From an uncultured Intestinimonas sp. (GTDB lineage Bacteria; Bacillota; Clostridia; Oscillospirales; Oscillospiraceae): 32,705 bases of DNA. The notes below the pieces were generated by a model. The model did not search any database. It was not told the DNA's origin and saw only the letters and a program-made list of their open reading frames with translations. Position numbers and translations under genes: made by a program. Positions 9,590 to 17,956 of this stretch are shown piece by piece. Position 1 is the stretch's first letter. The number at the start of each line of letters is the position of its first letter. The stretch lies in assembly GCF_944387245.1 (NCBI RefSeq), contig NZ_CALXEE010000019.1, positions 1 through 32,705 on the forward strand. Reading direction: 5' to 3'.

Positions 9590-9628
9590 AGACCGCCGGC
9601 GCCACCTTCTGAGTGGAGCCGGCGGTCT
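9590..9628 (+). terminator. GC-rich hairpin after the M20 gene, possible terminator
   Basis: An 11-bp outer stem (9590-9600 with 9618-9628) encloses a second CCAC/GTGG stem. What follows is TATGCGTTTGG, so there is no proper U-run; termination would be weak, or the hairpin may instead protect the mRNA 3' end. Confidence 0.5.
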
Positions 9629-9645
9629 ATGCGTTTGGTACAGGA

Positions 9646-9674
9646 TTGCGGTCTGGGGCGGGATATGGTATAAC
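9646..9674 (+). promoter_or_regulatory. Promoter of the ArsC/Spx-like gene
   Basis: TTGCGG (9646-9651), 17 bp, TATAAC (9669-9674), about 43 bp before the chosen ATG. Confidence 0.6.
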
Positions 9675-9716
9675 AGCAGTAACAGCCGCCGGATGGCGGA
9701 GGAAGGAGCAGAACAT

Positions 9717-10067
9717 ATGTTATTTGTATGGTATCCCAAGTGCAGCACCTGTCAGAGGGCCAAAAAGTGGCTGGACGCCCAGGGCAAGGCCGCAGAGGTC
9801 CGGGACATCAAGGCGCAGCCCCCCACGGCGGAGGAACTGTCGGCCTGGCAGGAGAAGAGCGGCCTCCCCTTGAAGAAGTTCTTCAACACCAGCGGACAGT
9901 CCTACCGGGCCCTGGGCCTGAAGGACCGGCTGGACACCATGGACCGGGCCGAGCAGCTCGCCCTCCTGGCCGGGGACGGCATGCTGGTGAAGCGGCCCAT
10001 CCTGGTGGACGGAGACAGGGTGCTGGTGGGCTTCAAGGAGGCCGACTGGGCCGCCGCTTTGGACTGA
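9717..10067 (+). CDS. ArsC/Spx-family thioredoxin-fold protein
   Basis: A 116-residue protein of the ArsC/Spx/YffB family. It has an N-terminal CxxC (YPKCSTCQRAKKWL, C9 and C12), the KxFN-type segment LKKFFNTSGQSYR at about 57-69 and a KRPILVDGD loop near 93-101. The reductase-like fold is clear, but the role is not: arsenate reductase, Spx-type RNA polymerase adaptor and other thiol functions share these features. The CxxC and the lack of ars genes nearby favour a generic redox role. I chose the ATG at 9717 because AAGGAG (9703-9708) is well spaced and the length then fits the family; an in-frame ATG at 9693 adds eight residues without a ribosome binding site. Its stop lies only four bases from the stop of the convergent hydrolase gene. 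Confidence 0.8.
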   Translation: MLFVWYPKCSTCQRAKKWLDAQGKAAEVRDIKAQPPTAEELSAWQEKSGLPLKKFFNTSGQSYRALGLKDRLDTMDRAEQLALLAGDGMLVKRPILVDGDRVLVGFKEADWAAALD

Positions 10068-10071
10068 GCCA

Positions 10072-11010
10072 TCAGGTCTCCAAATGGTTTTCCAGCCAGG
10101 TGAGGAGATCTGCAAAGACCTCCTCCCGGTTGGTCTCGTTGAGGAGCTCGTGGCGGGCGCCGGGGTAGAGCTTGACCGTCAGGTCCCGGCAGCCGGCCCG
10201 GCGGAAAAAGCCCTCCACCGTCCGGACGCCCTTGCCTCGTCCACCCACCGGATCGGCGTCTCCGGAAAAGATGCCCACCGGAGTATCAGGGTCCATTTTG
10301 GCCAGCCCTTTGGAGTCGGAGATCCGCTGGAGTCCCCCCATCATGTCCCGGAACATCCCCACCGTGGGGACAAAGCGACATAAGGGATCGGAGACATAGG
10401 CATCCACCACGGCGGTATCCCGGCTGATCCAGTCGGCGCCGGTGCGGGCGGGACGGAATTGGGCATTGTACGCCCCCAGGGACAGGGCGGTGACCAGGGG
10501 GCTGTGGTGGCGGTTTCCCCGCAGACGGCACAGAGCGCCGGAGACCGCCTTGCCGAAGGCCACCAGGGCGGGGGCCTCCTGACCGGTGCCCAGGAGCAGA
10601 CAGCCGTCCACCGTACCCGGGTACTCGATGAGATAGGTCCGGGCCACAAAGGAGCCCATGGAGTGGCCCAGCAGAAAGTGGGGGACACCGGGGAAGCGGC
10701 TGTCCAGGTCGTCATGGAGAGTCTTTACGTCCCGTACCAGGTAGTCCCACCCGTCCTTATCACTGAAAAAGCCGTATTCGCTCTTATCCAGAGCGGTGCC
10801 GCCGTGGCCCAGGTGGTCGTGGCCCGCCACTGCAAAGCCGTGATTGGTGAGGAACCGGGCAAAGGCGTCGTACCGGCCTATATATTCCGAGATACCGTGG
10901 ACCAGCTGTACCGCGGCCCGCGGCGTCTGGTCCTGAGGGAGCCACCGGAGACCGTGGATCTGGTGGACGCCGTCGCTGGAGGGAAAGTGAAATTCCTCCC
11001 GTAAGGCCAT
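10072..11010 (-). CDS. Alpha/beta hydrolase, lysophospholipase/monoacylglycerol lipase-like
   Basis: A 312-residue serine hydrolase of the Hydrolase_4 (serine aminopeptidase S33 / monoglyceride lipase) type. The oxyanion segment VQLVHGISEYIGRYD (35-49), AGHDHLGHG (62-70), nucleophile elbow GHSMG with S117, acid-loop GDADPVGG and catalytic-His region GARHELLNE can all be seen in the usual order. No signal peptide, so it should be cytosolic and act on lysophospholipids, monoacylglycerols or other esters. I start at the ATG at 11010, ten bases after AAGGAG; an upstream GTG at 11019 touches that ribosome binding site and is unlikely. Monocistronic, convergent with the ArsC-like gene. Confidence 0.85.
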   Translation of the reverse strand: MALREEFHFPSSDGVHQIHGLRWLPQDQTPRAAVQLVHGISEYIGRYDAFARFLTNHGFAVAGHDHLGHGGTALDKSEYGFFSDKDGWDYLVRDVKTLHDDLDSRFPGVPHFLLGHSMGSFVARTYLIEYPGTVDGCLLLGTGQEAPALVAFGKAVSGALCRLRGNRHHSPLVTALSLGAYNAQFRPARTGADWISRDTAVVDAYVSDPLCRFVPTVGMFRDMMGGLQRISDSKGLAKMDPDTPVGIFSGDADPVGGRGKGVRTVEGFFRRAGCRDLTVKLYPGARHELLNETNREEVFADLLTWLENHLET

Positions 11011-11054
11011 AGCGATCACGCTCCTTTTATGTTAAAATAGATCTGTCATGATCT

Positions 11055-11081
11055 GGCGGGACGGCGCCTGTCCGTCCTGCC
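11055..11081. other. Hairpin in the divergent hydrolase/pepT spacer
   Basis: Arms 11055-11064 and 11072-11081 (ten pairs, one G-T) lie between the divergent start codons. It could be part of either 5' leader or a regulator site. No convincing promoter was recognised for pepT in this 148-bp spacer. Confidence 0.45.
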
Positions 11082-11158
11082 GTTACCCAAAGTTTAGCCC
11101 AAGGGGCGCCCGCCGTCAATGTTGGATGCGCCGCCTGGGGGAAAGGATCTGATCACCC

Positions 11159-12370
11159 ATGCATGTCGTTGAACGTTTTTTACGGTATGTCTCTTATGAT
11201 ACCCAGTCCAGCGAGGACTCCACCACCGTGCCCACCACGGAGAAGCAGAAGGTCTTAGGAGCCGCTCTGGCCCAGGAGCTCTCTGAGCTGGGGCTCCACG
11301 GGGCCAAGCTGGATGAGTACGGCTACGTCTACGGCTGGCTCCCCGCCACCGTGGGCTGCGAGGGGGTTCCCTGCCTGGGACTCATCGCTCACATGGACAC
11401 CGCGCCTTCCGCCCCCGGCGCCGATATCCACCCCAAGGTGGTCCACTACGAGGGCGGGGACATCCCCCTCTCCGAGAGCGTGGTCATGCGGGCGTCCGAG
11501 TTTGCCAGCCTGTCCCGGTATGTGGGCCAGGACCTGATCGTCACCGACGGCACCACCCTGCTGGGCGCCGACGACAAGGCCGGTGTGGCCGAGATCCTCA
11601 CCGCCGTGGAGTATCTGGCCGCCCATCCTGAGATCCCCCACGGCCGCATTGCCGTGGCCATCACCCCCGACGAGGAGGTGGGCAGCGGCGCCGACCACTT
11701 CGACGTGGAGGGCTTCGGTGCCGCCGCGGCTTACACCGTGGACGGCGGCGAGCTGGGTGAGCTGGAGTATGAGAACTTTAACGCCGCCTCCGCCAAGGTG
11801 ACCGTCCGGGGCTTCAATATCCACCCCGGCTCTGCCAAGAACAAGATGCGCAACGCCTGCCTTATGGCCCTGGAGTTTGTCAACATGCTGCCCCCGGCAG
11901 AGACCCCCGCCCATACTGAGGGCTATGAGGGCTTCTATCACCTGGGCCATATGGAGGGCGATGAGACGGAGGCGCGTCTGGAATTCATCATCCGTGACCA
12001 CGACCGGGCCCGTTTTGAGGAGCGGAAGGAGCGGATGAACCTCATTGCCGCCTACCTCAACGGGAAGTATGGCCCCACCACCGTCCAGGTGGAGTTGAAA
12101 GACTCCTACTACAATATGAAGACACAGATTGAGCCTCACATGTATCTCATCCACCGTGCCCGTGCGGCCTTTGCCAAGGTGGGCGTAGAGGCCCAGGAGG
12201 TGCCCATCCGGGGCGGTACTGACGGTGCCCGCCTGTCCTATATGGGCCTGCCCTGTCCCAACCTGTCCACCGGCGGTGCCAACTTCCACGGTGTCATGGA
12301 GTATATCCCTGTCCAGTCCATGGAAAAGATGGTCCAGGTCCTGGTGGAGCTGGTCACCGAACAGAAATAA
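11159..12370 (+). CDS. pepT: Peptidase T (tripeptide aminopeptidase)
   Basis: A 403-residue M20B metallopeptidase that removes the N-terminal residue from tripeptides in the cytosol. The length is typical (about 405-410). Metal-site residues are visible: H78 and D80 in IAHMDTAP, D138 in LGADDKAG, catalytic E172/E173 in TPDEEVG, D195 in TVDGGE. The PepT-specific FNIHPGSAKNKM segment and the C-terminal PIRGGTDGARLSYMGLPCPNLSTGGANFHG block are also present. A GGGGGAAAGG stretch precedes the ATG. In an amino-acid fermenter it would supply free amino acids, including lysine, from imported peptides. It stands alone and ends at a strong terminator. Confidence 0.93.
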   Translation: MHVVERFLRYVSYDTQSSEDSTTVPTTEKQKVLGAALAQELSELGLHGAKLDEYGYVYGWLPATVGCEGVPCLGLIAHMDTAPSAPGADIHPKVVHYEGGDIPLSESVVMRASEFASLSRYVGQDLIVTDGTTLLGADDKAGVAEILTAVEYLAAHPEIPHGRIAVAITPDEEVGSGADHFDVEGFGAAAAYTVDGGELGELEYENFNAASAKVTVRGFNIHPGSAKNKMRNACLMALEFVNMLPPAETPAHTEGYEGFYHLGHMEGDETEARLEFIIRDHDRARFEERKERMNLIAAYLNGKYGPTTVQVELKDSYYNMKTQIEPHMYLIHRARAAFAKVGVEAQEVPIRGGTDGARLSYMGLPCPNLSTGGANFHGVMEYIPVQSMEKMVQVLVELVTEQK

Positions 12371-12380
12371 AAGCGCTTTG

Positions 12381-12414
12381 ACCGCCCCGCCGGGCAACCG
12401 GCAGGGCGGTTTTT
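12381..12414 (+). terminator. Intrinsic terminator of pepT
   Basis: ACCGCCC (12381-12387) pairs with GGGCGGT (12404-12410), with an inner GCCGG/CCGGC stem, followed by a T-run. Confidence 0.9.
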
Positions 12415-12823
12415 GTGTGGGGCAGGCCCGATGTGGGACGGGAAAAGGGGAACGGCAAGTGATGAAAAATGTATTTTAACCGCCAGGGAGACCGCGATCA
12501 GCTGGAAAAAGTAGAATAATTGGTAGGACAACTTAAAGGCATTGGTCATATCAACGATTTTAAAAGAGGCCCTACCCTTTTTGGTGAAATGTGCTATAAT
12601 AATGACTGCTGAGTCAATTGCGAGGCGGTTTATTTGTGCAGCGTACACCCGTAATCCCTGAAAAGATAGCGGATGGTCTACCCTTTTTTCGATTTGGTCC
12701 TATTTTTGCCTGATGACTGTAAATTGTTGGTTTTGTGCAATGCGCGGTGAGATTTGGTAAAAAGGATCTTCTTGGCATGCAAAATGCTGGGAAAACAGCC
12801 GGTGTGCGCCGAGGTGAACAACA
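12415..12823. promoter_or_regulatory. 409-bp regulatory spacer before the NTPase-FadR operon, with candidate FadR-type operators
   Basis: This A+T-richer spacer holds no gene that I can support. AATTGGTAGGACAACTT (12518-12534) resembles the AATTGGTnnnACCAATT operators of PdhR/LldR-type FadR-family repressors. A second related site, ATTGGTCATATCAAC (12541-12555), begins 22 bp after the matching base of the first. An extended -10 promoter, TGCTATAAT (12592-12600), follows without a clear -35. Further TTGGT motifs occur near 12687 and 12752. The obvious candidate regulator is the FadR-type protein encoded downstream, acting on its own operon. Operator assignment is inference from consensus resemblance. 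Confidence 0.5.
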
Positions 12824-13378
12824 ATGTATGTATTTTTGACTGGACCGAGCGGGGTGGGCAAGTCCACCGCGCTGGACCGTACTCTGGCCCTTTTGGGGGT
12901 CAGGCTCGGAGGATTCCGCACGGGCTTTGCGCCGGACCGCACTCGGCTGTGTCTGTGGCCGGCTTGGGAGACGCCGGACTGGTCGGAGGAACATACGGTA
13001 GCACGGATGGTGCATGGGCGCCTGACCGGTGACCCGGCGGCTTTTGACCGGCTGGGTCCTCCCATTCTGGCGGAGAGCCGGTCCTGGGCAAGGCTTCTGG
13101 TGCTGGACGAGCTGGGCTGGCTGGAGCGGGATGCGGCGGCCTTTCGCCGGGCCGTGTGGGACAGCGTGGCGGGAGATCTCCCGGTACTGGGTGTGATCAA
13201 GCCGGAGCGGCAGCGGACCGGTACCTGGCTGGAGTCGCTGGTGCAGGCGCCTGACGGTACCGTGGTGACAGTGGATACGGCCAACCGGGACAACCTGCCG
13301 GTTTTGCTGGCGGAGCAATTTGGTGAAACTCTGGCCGGTATGGAGAAAAAACAGGAAAGAGCTGGGAACAAGCGATGA
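12824..13378 (+). CDS. THEP1-like nucleoside-triphosphatase (P-loop NTPase)
   Basis: A 184-residue soluble P-loop protein. Walker A is TGPSGVGKST (6-15) and Walker B is RLLVLDELGWLE (about 90-101), matching the NTPase_1/DUF265 family typified by the THEP1 nucleoside-triphosphatases of 170-190 residues. These hydrolyse NTPs broadly in vitro; the biological role is unknown, and kinase-like activity has been suggested for relatives. The start has a GAGGTGA ribosome binding site. Its last codons overlap the FadR-type gene by four bases (ATGA), so both are translated together. This coupling suggests that it acts in whatever pathway the regulator controls. Confidence 0.75.
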   Translation: MYVFLTGPSGVGKSTALDRTLALLGVRLGGFRTGFAPDRTRLCLWPAWETPDWSEEHTVARMVHGRLTGDPAAFDRLGPPILAESRSWARLLVLDELGWLERDAAAFRRAVWDSVAGDLPVLGVIKPERQRTGTWLESLVQAPDGTVVTVDTANRDNLPVLLAEQFGETLAGMEKKQERAGNKR

Positions 13379-14076
13379 AGGAAGAAAGTTTGCAGCAGGG
13401 CAAAGCCTATGAGCGTGTAATCACATATATCAAGAGTGAGATCCTCAAGGGGGATCTCAAGCAGGGAGAAAAGCTGCCGCCGGAGCGGGAACTGGCGGAG
13501 AAGCTGGGGGTGGGCCGGAACTCGGTCCGGGAAGCCCTGCGGACCCTGAGCCTGATGGGCTTTATCTCCAGTACCCAGGGGGCGGGGAATTTTGTCTCCT
13601 GCGACATCGAAAAGAATCTGGCTGAATCCACCCAGATGATGATGCTCCTGGGGGCCACTGATTACCGGCAGGTCAGTGAGCTGCGGCAGGGCCTGGAGAG
13701 CCAGGCGGTGCTGCTGGCCTCGGAGCGGATCACCCCCGCCCAGCTCAGCGAGCTGGAGGATATCGTTTGGCAGCTCAGGGACGAGAACGACCTGGAGCGG
13801 AGCACCATGCTGGACAAGCGCCTCCACTACCTCATCGGTGAGGCGGCTGGCAATCCCCTCATCATGGTCATCCTCCGCGCCATGAGTGAGACCATCGACA
13901 GCTTCATCAGCCACATGCGGGAGAAGATGATGAAGGACGAGGTCTACCGCAAGAAGCTTCAGGACAGTCACCAGGGGATCGTTTTGGCCCTTCAGGACCG
14001 CAACGGCACCGAGGCTGTCCGCATGATGCGGGAGCATTTCCAGGTGGTGGACAGCGCTATGGTGGACCTGTTTTAA
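13375..14076 (+). CDS. GntR-family transcriptional regulator, FadR subfamily
   Basis: A 233-residue regulator. The N-terminal winged helix-turn-helix (YERVITYIKSEILKGDLKQGEKLPPERELAEKLGVGRNSVREALRTLSLMGFI, 12-65) is typical GntR. The C-terminal all-helical FCD ligand-binding domain spans about 95-225 and carries the usual metal-ligand pattern (D in MLDKRLHYLIGEAAGN and later His residues, including SHQGIVLAL). FCD regulators answer to organic acids such as pyruvate, lactate, gluconate or malonate; the ligand here is unknown. It overlaps the NTPase gene, and candidate operators lie upstream of that gene, so negative autoregulation is likely. Confidence 0.9.
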   Translation: MKEESLQQGKAYERVITYIKSEILKGDLKQGEKLPPERELAEKLGVGRNSVREALRTLSLMGFISSTQGAGNFVSCDIEKNLAESTQMMMLLGATDYRQVSELRQGLESQAVLLASERITPAQLSELEDIVWQLRDENDLERSTMLDKRLHYLIGEAAGNPLIMVILRAMSETIDSFISHMREKMMKDEVYRKKLQDSHQGIVLALQDRNGTEAVRMMREHFQVVDSAMVDLF

Positions 14077-14106
14077 GGGACTGCCGAAGACAATGCAAAC
14101 ATGTAA

Positions 14107-14141
14107 AAGAGGTCCTGTGGCCAATGGCCACAGGACCTCTT
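14107..14141. terminator. Bidirectional hairpin terminator
   Basis: A perfect 16-bp stem (14107-14122 with 14126-14141) and a 3-nt loop between convergent genes. The minus-strand exit carries TTTT after the stem, good for ending the SGNH gene; the plus-strand exit (TTGGTTTAA) is weaker. Confidence 0.85.
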
Positions 14142-14144
14142 GGT

Positions 14145-15176
14145 TTAATCGGGGACCATATGCCGCTCCTGAACCGTCCACTTCCAGGCACTTGCATTTT
14201 CTGCCGTCTGCGCTCTGGGGGAAAGCCCCAGCTCGTCGGTGAGAAAGTTTCCCAGCCAGGCGGAGAAAATGGCGGCGCCCTCCTGGTTGAGGTGGCCGGG
14301 GTCATAGTAGTGGAGGGTGGGGGTGATGCCGATGGACTGGCTCTCCTCCGTCCAGTCGAAGAAGGAGATGCCCAGCTCCGCCGCGTCAGCGGCGATGCGC
14401 TCCCGGGTGTCAGCGGGGAGCTGGCTGTAGGTGGGGTGAAAGACCAGAGCCAGGGGGATGCCGTGCTTCTCGCACAGGTCAGCGATCTTTGCGAGCCAGA
14501 CGAGGTTCTCATCATAGACCTCCTCCGGCTGGGGGGCCCTGGTGAAGGGACCGTCGGCGATCTGCGCAAAGACACCGTTCACCGGGGTAAAGCCCTTCAG
14601 GGTGTCGGTCTCCGAGGGGAGAAGGGCGTCAGCGGCCTCGCTCACCGTCAGCTCCTTCCACCGGCTGTGGTAAAAGTAGAGAGGGAAGAGGAGGCCGGTG
14701 CGCAGCTCCGGCTCCGAGGCGGTAAAGATGGCCCCCAGCTGGTTGAGCCCGGCGGGCATGTAGCCCACGTTGACCTGGGTGTAGCTCTGATACTGCTGGA
14801 AGGCCAGGGCAGAGCCCTCCAGCACCGCCAGGGAAGGCTTTTGGGTCTTGAAAGCCTCACGGAGGTACCAGTAGGTCTGGGACAGGGTCTGTTCCGGCCC
14901 GGCCAGCACATACCCGGTAAGGCCGGTCTCGTCGTAGATCTCTACCGGGTCCACGTCGCAGTAGGCGTAGGAGCTGCCCAGGTAGAGGTAGTCCAGGCTG
15001 TCCCTGGGCTCGGCCAGATAGGGGCCCCAGACGGCGCCGTAGTCCACCCGGACAGGCCGGAAGGCCAGGGAGAGGAGGCCGATGAGAAGGGCGGCCAGGA
15101 TCAGAAAGAGAAGGGCGAAGATGGGCTCCCGCCATTTGGAAGTTCGCAAAAGGGACCACTCCGTTTCGTGTGCCAT
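14145..15176 (-). CDS. SGNH-hydrolase-like membrane-anchored partner of MBOAT
   Basis: A 343-residue protein with one N-terminal transmembrane anchor (about 17-39, FALLFLILAALLIGLLSLAF), leaving the rest outside the cell. Block I of an SGNH/DltD-AlgX-like fold can be seen as YLYLGSSYAYCDVDP, with the second Ser of GSS as possible nucleophile. DPGHLNQEGA near the C-terminus supplies the Asp-x-x-His pair. It should take an acyl group carried across the membrane by the MBOAT protein and place it on a surface polymer. The ATG lies one base after the MBOAT stop, with no clear ribosome binding site, so translation is probably coupled. A TTG start at 15233 is possible but unsupported. The target polymer is unknown. 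Confidence 0.75.
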   Translation of the reverse strand: MAHETEWSLLRTSKWREPIFALLFLILAALLIGLLSLAFRPVRVDYGAVWGPYLAEPRDSLDYLYLGSSYAYCDVDPVEIYDETGLTGYVLAGPEQTLSQTYWYLREAFKTQKPSLAVLEGSALAFQQYQSYTQVNVGYMPAGLNQLGAIFTASEPELRTGLLFPLYFYHSRWKELTVSEAADALLPSETDTLKGFTPVNGVFAQIADGPFTRAPQPEEVYDENLVWLAKIADLCEKHGIPLALVFHPTYSQLPADTRERIAADAAELGISFFDWTEESQSIGITPTLHYYDPGHLNQEGAAIFSAWLGNFLTDELGLSPRAQTAENASAWKWTVQERHMVPD

Positions 15177-15177
15177 G

Positions 15178-16635
15178 TCAGAATTTAAAGTAGATGAAGT
15201 CCTGGGGGTCATAGCCGGTGCCGTAGACACCAAAGATCAGCACCGACAACAGAAGAGCCAGGGCAAGGACCCAGCGGACAGGCCGGGACAGGGAGAAGAA
15301 AGTCTGACGAGGGCTTCCACGGAGGACGGAGAAGAGGTCCACCGCCAGCAGGAGAAGCACCGCCAAAGCCACCACTACCAGCTCGGGCAGGTCCAGGCCC
15401 CAGGCGGAGAAGGGGCGGGTGAGCCAGGGTCCGATAAGCATGGCCCCGAAGATGGACAGGGAGTGGGTGAAGGAGCCGCCTTTGAAGAAGACCCAGGCCA
15501 CAGTGCTCAGAAGAAAGGTGATGACCACCTGGAGCACAATGGTGAAGGGGGCATCGTCGGCCAGACCCAGCCTGCGGCGGATGCGGTCCCGCGCCTTCTG
15601 GGTCATACCGCCAATGACCTGATAGATGCCGTTGAGGAGTCCCCACACCACAAAAGAGAGGGCGGCGCCATGCCACAGGCCGCTGACGGCGAAGACGATG
15701 AGGACGTTGAGGTACTTCCGCCGCCTGCCCTTCCGGCTGCCTCCCAGGGGGATGTAGAGGTAGTCCCGGAACCAGGAGGACAGGGAGATGTGCCAGCGCC
15801 GCCAGAACTCCCCGATGGAGCGGGAGAAGTAGGGAGTGCGGAAATTCTCCATGAGGTGGAAGCCCATGACCTCGGCACAGCCCAGGGCCATGTCGGAGTA
15901 GGCGGAGAAGTCGCAGTAGATCTGGATGGAGAAGGCGATGGCGGCGGCCGCCACCTGGAGCCGGCCGAAGCTGTCCGGGGCGGCATACACAGTGGAGACC
16001 ATCAGGCCCAGCCGGTCGGCGATGACCAGCTTCTTGAAGGCGCCCCACAGGAAGCGCAGCAGCCCCCGCCGAAGATTTTCCCAGCAGAAGGGGGCAGGTT
16101 TGCGGAATTGGGGTAGCAGACTGCCGGCCCGGCCGATGGGGCCGGAGAGCAGGTAGGGGAAGCAGGAGAGGAAGAGGGCCAGATCCAGATAGGACTTCTC
16201 CGCCGGACGGTCCCGGCGATAGACGTCGATGAGGTAGCCCGCCGCCATGAAGAGGTAGAAGGAGAGGCCGGCGGGGAGAATCAGGTCCAGGGCGGGGGAG
16301 GAGAAGGCCAGCCCAGCGGCGGTAAGGAGCCTCTCCAGCAAGTTTAGAGAGAACGTCAGATATTTGAGGAGAAAGAGGGTCCCGAAGAGGAGTACCAGGA
16401 GGACGGCCAGAATGGCCTTCCGCTGCCTGCCGCTGTACCTGTCCAGGAGCCGGGCACCCAGATAGGTGACTACGGTGGCGGCCAGCAGGGAGAGGAGATG
16501 CTCCGGGCCGCCGCACAGGAGGAACCACCAGCTGGCGCACAGGAGCCAGAGCCGCCGACTGGCGGCGGGTAGCAAAAACCAGACCAGGGTGACCACAGGG
16601 AAGAAGAGGAAGAAGCCGGGGGAGAGGAAACTCAT
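15178..16635 (-). CDS. MBOAT-family membrane O-acyltransferase (AlgI/DltB-like)
   Basis: A 485-residue polytopic membrane protein of usual MBOAT length with about 10-12 helices. The family core is clear: YCDFSAYSDMALG (240-252), RTPYFSRSIGEFWRRWHISLSSWFRDYLYIPLGG (266-299) and SGLWHGAALSFVVWGLLNG (318-336), in which H322 is the conserved catalytic-site His and H282 the second. It moves acetyl or another acyl group across the membrane for O-acylation of an extracellular polymer. The start is the ATG before SFLSPGFF. An AAGGTG ribosome binding site lies farther upstream than usual, so the start is fairly but not fully certain. Paired with the SGNH-like gene downstream; no dlt or alginate genes are nearby. 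Confidence 0.9.
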   Translation of the reverse strand: MSFLSPGFFLFFPVVTLVWFLLPAASRRLWLLCASWWFLLCGGPEHLLSLLAATVVTYLGARLLDRYSGRQRKAILAVLLVLLFGTLFLLKYLTFSLNLLERLLTAAGLAFSSPALDLILPAGLSFYLFMAAGYLIDVYRRDRPAEKSYLDLALFLSCFPYLLSGPIGRAGSLLPQFRKPAPFCWENLRRGLLRFLWGAFKKLVIADRLGLMVSTVYAAPDSFGRLQVAAAAIAFSIQIYCDFSAYSDMALGCAEVMGFHLMENFRTPYFSRSIGEFWRRWHISLSSWFRDYLYIPLGGSRKGRRRKYLNVLIVFAVSGLWHGAALSFVVWGLLNGIYQVIGGMTQKARDRIRRRLGLADDAPFTIVLQVVITFLLSTVAWVFFKGGSFTHSLSIFGAMLIGPWLTRPFSAWGLDLPELVVVALAVLLLLAVDLFSVLRGSPRQTFFSLSRPVRWVLALALLLSVLIFGVYGTGYDPQDFIYFKF

Positions 16636-16711
16636 GGAGGGGGGGCACCTTCTTTCGGCGGGGGAATAGAGAGGGGCCGGGAGGACCGGCCAACCGCAGA
16701 TGATTTCCTCT

Positions 16712-16740
16712 ATTTTACCCGACAAACCTCCAAATGGCAA
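16712..16740 (-). promoter_or_regulatory. Promoter of the MBOAT-SGNH operon
   Basis: On the minus strand, TTGCCA (16735-16740), 17 bp, TAAAAT (16712-16717). Beside it, on the side of the divergent ATPase gene, is an inverted repeat GGGTATGC (16741-16748) / GCATACCC (16770-16777), which could be a regulator site or a leader hairpin for that gene. Confidence 0.65.
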
Positions 16741-16808
16741 GGGTATGCTGCACCGGTGGCGGCAGCGCGGCATACCCTGAGTTAGAAACGGTATTGGGAG
16801 GTAAGACC

Positions 16809-17936
16809 ATGACAACGGAACCAAAGGTCCGATATTACCTTGGAGCCAATTCCCCCAGCGGCTTTTATTCCCTCTATGACCAGCTCCTGGACCCAGGGGA
16901 GGCGGAGGAGCTGCTGATTCTGAAGGGGGGTGCCGGCTGTGGCAAATCCACCCTTATGGGGCAGGTGGCTGCCCGGGCAGAGGAGCAAGGGCTCCGGGTA
17001 GAGTACATACGCTGTTCCGGGGACCCGGACTCCCTGGACGCCATCATCCTGCCCGACCGCCACGCCGCCATCGTGGACGGCACGGCCCCCCATGTGGTGG
17101 AGCCCAAACTGCCCGGGGCGGTGGAGCGGTATGTGAATCTGGGCGCCTGCTATGACCACGAGGGCCTCAAGAAGGTCCGCGGGGAGCTGGAGCAGGCCAT
17201 GAAGGGCTACAAGGGCTGCTACGCCCGGGCCTACCGTTGCCTGCGGGCGGCGGCCGAGATCACCGCCGACCGCACCGCCCTCATCCAGACCCCGGAGCTG
17301 GAGGAGAGGATTGCCAAACGGGCCAAGGGCATCCTGTCCCGGGAGTGCCGCCGGGGCGGAGAGGGGGAGGGAAAGGTGCGCCAACGCTTCCTCTCCGCCG
17401 TTACCCACCAGGGCTTCCTGGTGGAATTCGGCACCGTGGAGCGCCAGTGCCGGCGGGTCTATGAACTGGTGGACACTTACGGTCTCAGCCACCTGCTCCT
17501 CACCCACATCCTCTCCGGCGCCGTGGCGGCGGGCTGGGACGTGATCGCCTGCCCCTCGCCCCTGGCACCCGACCGGTTGGAGCACCTCATCCTGCCCCAG
17601 CTCTCCCTGGCCTTTGTCACCACCGGCGGCGGTACGGCCTACCCCAGGCACCCCTACCGCCGCCTGCGGATGGATGCCATGGTGGACCGGGAGCTGCTGC
17701 GGCGCAGCAAGGCCCGGCTCTCCTTCTCCCGGAAGGTGTCGGTGGCTCTGGTGGAGGAGGCGGTGTCCTCCCTGGCCCAGGCAAAGGCCATGCACGACGA
17801 CCTGGAGGGCATCTACAATCCCTATGTGGACTTTGGCCGGGTCCGCGCCGCGGCGGAGTGGGCCGCCCGGGAAGTGCTGGGAAATGAGGCTGAGCACGGT
17901 GCGGAAGAGACGAGCACAGCGGATCGGCAGGAATAA
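16809..17936 (+). CDS. Conserved P-loop ATPase (PRK06851-like)
   Basis: A 375-residue cytosolic protein. Walker A is LKGGAGCGKSTLM (38-50), followed by an IVDGTAPH segment (about 94-101) typical of a clostridial family of unknown function that I recognise as PRK06851-like. The second half repeats a nucleotide-binding-like layout in degenerate form (DRLEHLILPQLSLAFVT, then GGGTAYPRHPYRRLRMDAM). The reaction is not known. The start is the ATG after GGGAGG (16796-16801); a longer open frame upstream has no ribosome binding site and overlaps the divergent promoter. It precedes the KamB- and KamC-like ATPases, but a hairpin and a separate promoter stand between them, so a role in lysine metabolism is only suggested by position. 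Confidence 0.7.
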   Translation: MTTEPKVRYYLGANSPSGFYSLYDQLLDPGEAEELLILKGGAGCGKSTLMGQVAARAEEQGLRVEYIRCSGDPDSLDAIILPDRHAAIVDGTAPHVVEPKLPGAVERYVNLGACYDHEGLKKVRGELEQAMKGYKGCYARAYRCLRAAAEITADRTALIQTPELEERIAKRAKGILSRECRRGGEGEGKVRQRFLSAVTHQGFLVEFGTVERQCRRVYELVDTYGLSHLLLTHILSGAVAAGWDVIACPSPLAPDRLEHLILPQLSLAFVTTGGGTAYPRHPYRRLRMDAMVDRELLRRSKARLSFSRKVSVALVEEAVSSLAQAKAMHDDLEGIYNPYVDFGRVRAAAEWAAREVLGNEAEHGAEETSTADRQE

Positions 17937-17956
17937 AATAGCTGAGCATGCTCATA

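Noticed and set aside
6911..9748. A 945-codon open frame on the minus strand, antisense to nhaC and the M20 gene
   Set aside because: It mirrors the C-ending codon bias of the sense genes. The translation is a low-complexity run rich in His, Gly, Gln and Val with no family motifs, while both sense frames have complete conserved motifs.
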